The notes under the pieces are model-generated. The model had not been told where the DNA came from. It searched no databases and saw nothing but the letters and a program-made list of their open reading frames with translations. This document shows, piece by piece, positions 4,773 through 9,768 of a stretch of 9,768 nucleotides of DNA (its first letter is position 1; each line of letters opens with the position of its first letter). Source of the DNA: Gammaproteobacteria bacterium. Lineage in GTDB: Bacteria; Pseudomonadota; Gammaproteobacteria; Steroidobacterales; MnTg04. The stretch spans positions 1 through 9,768 of the forward strand of contig JAPUHG010000209.1 of the NCBI GenBank assembly GCA_027297845.1, written 5' to 3'. The position numbers and the translations under genes are program-made.

Positions 4773-7721
4773 TCAGTAGTCTTCTTTGATTGCGTTTATC
4801 AATGGAGCAAGGTGTTTCTCATAGCGACGCCAGCGCTCCAATGATGTCTTGTAGACTGGCTGCCTGACCTGCGCCAGGCTCGAAGTGCTGACGCGGCGCT
4901 TGTTTTTATAAAACTCGAGACAGGAGTCGTCCCAGCCCAGACCGAGGTGCTCTATCAGTTTTCTCGCCTGCCCCTCGGTATCTTCGACCAGGTCTTCGTA
5001 TACGATATCCAGTATTCGTCCTGGCATGACCTTGTGCCAATGCGCCATTAGATCCTGGTAGGTGCGATACGTGCCGCCCAGCATATGCAAGTCCCGGGTA
5101 AAGCCCCGGTCACCGCCAAACGAGGTCATGAAACAGGAAACACAGGTGTCCAGAGGGTTGCGCCGGCAGTGAATAATTCTCGCGTTGGGCAACATCAGCT
5201 GAATGATTCCTGCGAGCGTATAATTGAACGGCAGCTTGTCGGTAATCCGCAACGCATCCCACGAGCGCTGAGTAATCGTTTTGACGTATTGGTGGCCGAT
5301 GAATCCCCATGCCTCCGGTCTGACCTGACCGATGTTATCCGGTAGTTGCGCGCCCGGGGGCAAGAAACTGGCGATCTGCTCGGCTGTGCGCCACAGGTCG
5401 TTCAGTTCACCGGCGCCATGGACTTGTGGGTGGCTGGCAATAATCTGCTCAACCAGAGTCGTCCCGGAACGCGGCATCCCGATGATAAAGACCGGTTTCT
5501 CGGATGGGTCACCACAGCCCTTGAATGTTTCAAACAGCTCTGGCGTAAACGCGTTGATAATTCTCCTGGTGTTGGTGCGCTCGGCTTCCAGCTTGAACGC
5601 CATGCCCTGACGACGCTGGAGATTGCCTTCTGCGAAATGTCGGAATGCCTCGTCATAATCCTCGCTGTTGTTGCAGACGCGTCCGAGGGCGAAATGCAGG
5701 TTTCCTGATTCCTGGTCAGAGAGATCGGTGCGCTTCAGGGCCGCCCGCATTTTTTCGACCAGGCCCTCTTGTTTCTCAAATCCGGAAATCAGCGAAATTC
5801 CGTAATACGCCGATCCCAGGGTCGCCGGATTGTCCACTGCACGCAGGAACGCCTCCTGCGCCTTTTCGAAATCACCCAGGTCTGACAAGGCGGCACCCAG
5901 TTGGGTATATGTCTGCTCATTATCCAGCCCGAGATCGATGGCTTTGTACAGTTCTGCCGCGCTCTCTTCCTGCCATTGCATTGAGTGTAGAACTTCGGAT
6001 AACTCGGCATGATATTGCGCATTGTCAGGCGCCAGCGTTATTGCGCGATAGAAATAATCGGCAGCATCGCTCATCCGGCCATCCGTATAGGCTATGCGCG
6101 CCAGTATATGCAATGCTCGATGTTCATTCGGATTGGCTTCGAGAATCATGCTGGCTACTTCGTCCGCCTGGGCTCTATCCCCCTCGGCAAACAACTGCTG
6201 TGCCTTGGTCAGCCTATGTGCCACTTCATTGTTCGATATCCTGGGAAATAGCGATCCTGCGGGTATCGCGGTGACATCGAAAGCGATACTGATGCGCGGT
6301 TGATCGCCGGCAAATGGCACGGTGTGATGATAAAAATACGATGGGAACAGATACATCCGTCCGGGAGCAGGCTCCAGGTACTTAACCGGCATTGGCAGAT
6401 CTTTCTGCAGGTGGTCGGGCGCGCTGCCAACCCCTATCCAGCCGGCGTTTTCCTGATTGCTGGTCTGTTCCGGAACCTGCGCGTAATAAACGCCACTCAG
6501 CCATGCGGCTGGATGAATATGGGGAAGCTGATGCCCCCCCCGATTTAGAATCGTTACCCAGGCGGTCAAACGCCAGTGCTCCGGCTTGTGAGACAAAAAC
6601 GGATGATCGGTAGCGTCTGGAATTCGGGCAATATAGTCAGCAACGGCAGCACGGATCTGTTGTTCCAGATAGGCAATCGGACCTTTGGGCTCAACCAGCA
6701 ACTCGCCGCTTTGCCGGCCTTTCTTCGTTGATTTGCTGGTCGGTTCGAAAACCAGGCTGGGGTGGCTGAGCGTGTGCCGGGCCAACTCCGTATTGAAATA
6801 TTCCAGGGCATTCTTTTTGTCGTTACGAATTTCCGTCAATTTCATCGGTGGCGGCTCAATATCGATCGCCTTTACCAGAGAAAAATCCAGCAGGCGGTCT
6901 CTTTCCTCGTTCCTGCCGAGTTCGTTGCAGGCAATTGCAAGCAGGGCCAGCGAAGCCTGGTTCTTGCTATCGAGTTGCAATGACTTGCGCGCCGCATCGA
7001 GCGCTTCCTCCGGCTCGCCCTTTTCCAGCAAGGTCTCGGTGAGGTTCGCCCATGCCGTCGATAAGTTCGGGTTTAGCTCGATCGCGCGGCGGTACTTTTG
7101 CTCTGCTTCCGATAGATTTCCCGCTGCGTGCAAAGCCATGCCGAGATTTGACAGCATGTCCGGCTGGTCGGGTTCTATTTCCAGAGCCCTCTGCAAACTC
7201 TCGATGGCCTCCTGTGATTTTCCCAGTGCGGTAAGCGCCGTTCCAAGGTTGGAATAAACCTCCGCGGAGTCCGCTTGCAGTGCAAGCGCATTGCGGTATT
7301 CGCTGACGGCCTCTTCGAAGCGGCCGGCCAGCCGGTAATCATTGGCCAGGCTGAAACGAGACGCGAAAGATTTCGGATTGAGGTGCAGGGCGCGCAGGTT
7401 GCATTGTATGGCGGCGTCGTATTTCTTCAGTGATTCATAAACGACGCCGAGATTGTGGTAATAGTCGGGATTATGTGGATTGATCTTTACTGCCCTGCGG
7501 ATCAGGTCGATGGCGGCTGCGCTGCGGCCACCTTGCTGTGCGATCAGACCGAGCAAGTGCAGCGCATCCGGTTGATTTGGCTCGGCCTGGAGCACTTGCC
7601 GGTAAATGGATTCGGCGCCGGCATAATCCTGTGCGTTCTGACGGCGCATGCCATCCTTTAACTTGCTGACCAGGAATTCGGCCAGGGCAGGATCTTGCTG
7701 CGGTGTGGTGTTCTCTCGCAA
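4773..7721 (-). CDS. Four-part fusion: TPR / 2OG-Fe(II) oxygenase / TPR / sulfotransferase
   Basis: A 982-residue protein with two catalytic modules. Residues about 25-275 hold some seven TPR units (LNPKSFASRFSLANDYRLAG is typical). About 315-485 is a 2OG-Fe(II) oxygenase of the same family as the downstream small gene: GGHQLPHIHPAAWLSG with His401 and His403, LFPSYFYHH with His465, and PRISIAFD with Arg476. About 500-670 is a second TPR block. From about 743 comes a PAPS sulfotransferase: PRSGTT (750-755), GAGE with Glu772, TDKLPFNY (827-834), HCRRNPLDTCVS (851-862). The tail reads YKTSLERWRRYE, where the paralogues have SSVGRW. It likely hydroxylates and sulfates one substrate or two TPR-held substrates in the cytoplasm; this is inference. 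Start: TTG at 7721, with AAGGG seven bases upstream. The frame runs on to a GTG at 7811 that overlaps the upstream gene, and an ATG at 7649 is an alternative. No frameshift is visible at the module junction. Confidence 0.9.
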   Translation of the reverse strand: MRENTTPQQDPALAEFLVSKLKDGMRRQNAQDYAGAESIYRQVLQAEPNQPDALHLLGLIAQQGGRSAAAIDLIRRAVKINPHNPDYYHNLGVVYESLKKYDAAIQCNLRALHLNPKSFASRFSLANDYRLAGRFEEAVSEYRNALALQADSAEVYSNLGTALTALGKSQEAIESLQRALEIEPDQPDMLSNLGMALHAAGNLSEAEQKYRRAIELNPNLSTAWANLTETLLEKGEPEEALDAARKSLQLDSKNQASLALLAIACNELGRNEERDRLLDFSLVKAIDIEPPPMKLTEIRNDKKNALEYFNTELARHTLSHPSLVFEPTSKSTKKGRQSGELLVEPKGPIAYLEQQIRAAVADYIARIPDATDHPFLSHKPEHWRLTAWVTILNRGGHQLPHIHPAAWLSGVYYAQVPEQTSNQENAGWIGVGSAPDHLQKDLPMPVKYLEPAPGRMYLFPSYFYHHTVPFAGDQPRISIAFDVTAIPAGSLFPRISNNEVAHRLTKAQQLFAEGDRAQADEVASMILEANPNEHRALHILARIAYTDGRMSDAADYFYRAITLAPDNAQYHAELSEVLHSMQWQEESAAELYKAIDLGLDNEQTYTQLGAALSDLGDFEKAQEAFLRAVDNPATLGSAYYGISLISGFEKQEGLVEKMRAALKRTDLSDQESGNLHFALGRVCNNSEDYDEAFRHFAEGNLQRRQGMAFKLEAERTNTRRIINAFTPELFETFKGCGDPSEKPVFIIGMPRSGTTLVEQIIASHPQVHGAGELNDLWRTAEQIASFLPPGAQLPDNIGQVRPEAWGFIGHQYVKTITQRSWDALRITDKLPFNYTLAGIIQLMLPNARIIHCRRNPLDTCVSCFMTSFGGDRGFTRDLHMLGGTYRTYQDLMAHWHKVMPGRILDIVYEDLVEDTEGQARKLIEHLGLGWDDSCLEFYKNKRRVSTSSLAQVRQPVYKTSLERWRRYEKHLAPLINAIKEDY

Positions 7722-7733
7722 AACTAAACCCTT
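7719..7733 (-). promoter_or_regulatory. Ribosome binding site pointing to a TTG start
   Basis: AAGGG (7733-7729, minus strand) lies seven bases before TTG (7721-7719). This start leaves 28 bases after the upstream gene's stop, whereas the GTG at 7811 would overlap that gene by 62 bases. A rival is the ATG at 7649, which has AAAGGA close upstream. Confidence 0.55.
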
Positions 7734-7749
7734 TTCGGATTTGAGGTGT

Positions 7750-9261
7750 TCATTGTTTTTCGTTCCAGGCCTTGATGAGCAATTGTTCGAAATTCGCGGC
7801 AAAATCTGCACACGACAACAAAGGGTTGCGATTTTTGCCTGCGGGCCGGATTACTTCCCGGGCCTCTCGCAACCTGTCATCGTCGCGCGCCAGCGCTACA
7901 GCGGTCTGAATATATGCCTGGGTATTGCTTACTGTCATCTGCTCCAGGCCCAGGGACAGATTCAACGATGCGCCCATCCGCGAGAGCATTCTGTCCCCGG
8001 CGATACTCAGCACCGGGACGCCCGCGCTCAAAGAACATACCGCAGTCGCACCGGCATTATAATTGATTGTATCCAGAAACAGGTCGGCCAGCGGCATGCG
8101 GGCCATGTGCTGGTCCATCGGCAGCCATGGCGCAAAAATCAATCGATCCGGGTCAATTTTTTGCTCTATCGCCCGCTGGTGCAGGCCCTTTTCAAAGTCT
8201 TTATGACCTGCCGTATACAACCATAATACGGAACCCTCCTGCTGGCGGAGTATTTCCATCCAGGCGTCGAAATCCTCGGGACGAATCTTGAACGAGTTGT
8301 TGAAGCACGCAAACACAAATTGATCTGCTGGCAGACCTGCTCGTTGCCTGGTTATCAGCGGTGTTGCCAGCGGGATTTGCGCTGTCGGTGTAAATGGCCC
8401 GGGCAAATGCAGGATCGTTTCGCAATAAGCCGATTGCTCGGTCGCCGGCAGTAAGCTCTGGTCTGCGATCAGCCCATCAACAAAATCTGCCCCCAGCGTA
8501 TTCAAATAGCCAAGCCAGGACAGTATTAATGGCGCTGGTCGGCGGGCCAGGATGCCCGGTCTGCCGCCACGCGAGTAGCCGGCCAAATCGATCAGGATTT
8601 GTACGCCATCATGCGCGATCAGTTGAGCCGCCTGCAAATTGTTCAATTTGTTTAGCGGACGGTAAAGATCGACCTGGGTCCTGAACCTATCCGCTACGGC
8701 TCCCTTGGCAGGGCTCAGATCGTTGACAATTACGCTGAATTTATCGCGGTCATGCTGAGCGAAAAAATCGGAGAGGAGAAAGCCTACCGCATGTGCCTGG
8801 AAATCCGCCGACAGGTAGCCGATGACTATCCTGCCATCATCAGCGGACCTACCCGGATTCAGTTTCTCGGTGTTGGCAGACAGTTGGCTGGCATAGTAGC
8901 CGGCCGCCCGCCGATGCAATTCCTGACTGCCAGGCAAATAGTTAAGGATGCCCGGTGCATGGCGGGTCTCATCGCCACGGCCAAGGTGCGATTCGAATTG
9001 TTGTTGGTAATATTCAGACCAGCGAGGTAAATCCCGCCAGGCCGCTGCCAGCAGGCAGAGGCGCACCGCTTGCTCCCCAACAAGCAAACTGCCGCCGTTC
9101 TTGAGCGCCGGGCCAAGTGTTTCCAGGGCTTGTCGATAAAGGCCCTGAATTTCAAGTGCCCGGGAAACCTGCAGAAGATTTTGATGCGGATCGATGGTTT
9201 GGTCCTTGTTGCCAGAAGGCCGTGGGCCGGGCCGAAAGACTATTATGCCTGTCCGGAGCAC
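7750..9261 (-). CDS. O-GlcNAc-transferase-like glycosyltransferase (GT41, OGT/SPINDLY C-terminal type)
   Basis: A 503-residue GT41 enzyme; the family moves a sugar from a UDP- or GDP-sugar to Ser/Thr hydroxyls of proteins in the cytoplasm. The N-terminal 130 residues hold only about two TPR-like helical pairs, against about a dozen repeats in animal OGT. The first catalytic lobe starts with RIVIGYLSADFQAH (His157 in the conserved DF..H motif), followed by IDLAGYSRGGRPGILARRPAP (near 224-244). The second lobe has FNNSFKIRPEDF with Lys325, equivalent to the catalytic Lys842 of human OGT, and ADLFLDTINYNAGATA (392-407). In the donor pocket the human NGHTT...D is NAGAT...C here, so the sugar donor may differ. 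It starts at a GTG (9261) with no strong Shine-Dalgarno, 27 bases after the upstream gene's terminator, and is probably the first gene of the leftward operon. The acceptor is unknown; neighbouring proteins or the receptor are guesses. Confidence 0.9.
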   Translation of the reverse strand: MLRTGIIVFRPGPRPSGNKDQTIDPHQNLLQVSRALEIQGLYRQALETLGPALKNGGSLLVGEQAVRLCLLAAAWRDLPRWSEYYQQQFESHLGRGDETRHAPGILNYLPGSQELHRRAAGYYASQLSANTEKLNPGRSADDGRIVIGYLSADFQAHAVGFLLSDFFAQHDRDKFSVIVNDLSPAKGAVADRFRTQVDLYRPLNKLNNLQAAQLIAHDGVQILIDLAGYSRGGRPGILARRPAPLILSWLGYLNTLGADFVDGLIADQSLLPATEQSAYCETILHLPGPFTPTAQIPLATPLITRQRAGLPADQFVFACFNNSFKIRPEDFDAWMEILRQQEGSVLWLYTAGHKDFEKGLHQRAIEQKIDPDRLIFAPWLPMDQHMARMPLADLFLDTINYNAGATAVCSLSAGVPVLSIAGDRMLSRMGASLNLSLGLEQMTVSNTQAYIQTAVALARDDDRLREAREVIRPAGKNRNPLLSCADFAANFEQLLIKAWNEKQ

Positions 9262-9288
9262 TTACTCGCACTTTCTCTTTCTCAAGGC
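9262..9288 (-). other. 27-base gap between terminator and GTG start, no convincing promoter
   Basis: Reading leftwards, this stretch is purine-rich (GAGAAAGAGAAAG) and then runs straight into the GTG. A -10-like CATAAT exists, but at 9247-9242 it is already inside the coding region and lacks a good -35. Transcription must come either from a promoter overlapping the terminator or from read-through of the receptor gene. Confidence 0.4.
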
Positions 9289-9315
9289 AAAAAAATGGCC
9301 CGGTTTCCCGGGCCA
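9289..9315 (-). terminator. Rho-independent terminator of the TonB-dependent receptor gene
   Basis: On the minus strand TGGCCCGG (9315-9308), a GAAA tetraloop (9307-9304) and CCGGGCCA (9303-9296) form a perfect 8-bp GC-rich stem. It is followed at once by seven T (9295-9289). It begins 45 bases after the receptor's TAA stop. Confidence 0.93.
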
Positions 9316-9360
9316 GCTTTCGCTTTTCAGCAAACCACTAAAGTACAGCGGTTTTCGTTC

Positions 9361-9768
9361 TTACAGATCCTGCGTGTAACGTACATAAGGCACTCGGCCA
9401 TATATGTCATGCAGCTGGTTGCTGTAGAACGGACTGCCCAGCTGCGTGTTTATTGGTGGATCCTTATCGAACAGGTTCCGCGCGCCGACAGTCAAACGAC
9501 CATTCCACGGCGTGGCCCAGTTCAGCTGGAGATCCCAGGTAGTCGAGGCATCGATCGTCACGCTACCCAAGATTGTGGTTTCGTAATCAGAAACGTAATT
9601 TCCTATCAGAGTCGCCGAATAGTCGGACAGCGACCAGTTCAGGTTCCACTGCAGCCGATCCTCTGGTGCGAAAATTTCACTCAGGAAGCCAAGGCCATCA
9701 TTGGCGTTAAAAACGTAGTTATTGACATGGCTCCAGTTGAGCTGCGTCGTGAAGTCGCCCGCGCCACC
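9361..9768 (-). CDS. TonB-dependent receptor, C-terminal part (5' end outside window)
   Basis: The last 135 residues of an outer-membrane beta-barrel receptor that takes up a ligand using TonB energy. The frame is open from the window edge to TAA at 9363-9361. Seen: alternating aromatic/polar barrel strands (TTQLNWSHVNNYVF, LQWNLNWSLSDYSATLIGNY), then the family signature GARNLFDKDPP near residues 96-106, and the closing strand GRVPYVRYTQDL. Many barrels end in an aromatic residue; this one ends in Leu, with the aromatics just inside (YVRY). The plug domain, TonB box and signal peptide lie outside the window, so the ligand cannot be told. It is on the same strand as the modification genes and upstream of them, but is separated by a strong terminator. 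Confidence 0.88.
   Translation of the reverse strand, partial: GGAGDFTTQLNWSHVNNYVFNANDGLGFLSEIFAPEDRLQWNLNWSLSDYSATLIGNYVSDYETTILGSVTIDASTTWDLQLNWATPWNGRLTVGARNLFDKDPPINTQLGSPFYSNQLHDIYGRVPYVRYTQDL

Noticed and set aside
6220..6260. Possible internal start separating the oxygenase and TPR-sulfotransferase halves of the fusion
   Set aside because: The ATG there is out of frame, and the in-frame GTG has its AGGA about 14 bases away. The reading frame is open through the junction, so one protein is the simpler reading.
7722..7811. A longer N-terminus of the fusion protein starting at GTG 7811, with an IxPRISNN-like string that recurs inside the protein near its module junction
   Set aside because: The extension overlaps the glycosyltransferase coding region, has no good ribosome binding site and is unlike a TPR. 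The recurrence rests on about nine identical bases and is most likely chance.
1..9768. tRNA, rRNA, CRISPR arrays, insertion sequences and attachment sites
   Set aside because: No cloverleaf, regularly spaced direct repeat, transposase motif or terminal inverted repeat was found on reading both strands. The repeats present are explained by sulfotransferase paralogy.

Overview
The window is a densely coded piece of a Gram-negative bacterial chromosome; the gaps between genes add up to only about 350 bases. A TonB-dependent outer-membrane receptor at the right edge, moderate-to-high GC, and tetratricopeptide (TPR) sulfotransferases in multiple copies suggest a proteobacterium, most likely a marine or soil gammaproteobacterium. 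That placement is inference, because no marker gene is present.

Layout: two genes read rightwards, then five read leftwards. Left (+): the 3' end of a sulfotransferase gene (2-763), an 89-base leader with a candidate promoter and alternative stem-loops, then a complete TPR-sulfotransferase (853-2502). Fourteen bases later it meets, tail to tail, the last gene of a leftward group. In transcription order that group is: an O-GlcNAc-transferase-like (GT41) glycosyltransferase (9261-7750), a very large TPR / 2-oxoglutarate-Fe(II) oxygenase / TPR / sulfotransferase fusion (7721-4773), a small stand-alone 2OG-Fe(II) oxygenase (4707-4060), and a TPR-sulfotransferase (4001-2517). Gaps of 28, 65 and 58 bases and no visible internal terminator suggest one operon. 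Upstream of it, on the same strand, is the 3' end of a TonB-dependent receptor gene (9768-9361), closed by a textbook intrinsic terminator (9315-9289).

How the genes may work together: every complete enzyme belongs to a family able to modify proteins or small molecules (sulfation from PAPS, hydroxylation by 2OG oxygenases, O-glycosylation by a SPINDLY/OGT-type enzyme), and three carry TPR or TPR-like helical segments that commonly bind protein partners. One polypeptide fuses the oxygenase and sulfotransferase modules in the same order in which they appear as separate genes just downstream. The simplest hypothesis is a cytoplasmic multi-step modification system acting on one or a few shared substrates. 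No precursor peptide or obvious substrate gene is visible; the receptor gene is the only non-enzyme neighbour and is cut by the window edge. There are no RNA genes, CRISPR arrays, insertion sequences or attachment sites that I can support.
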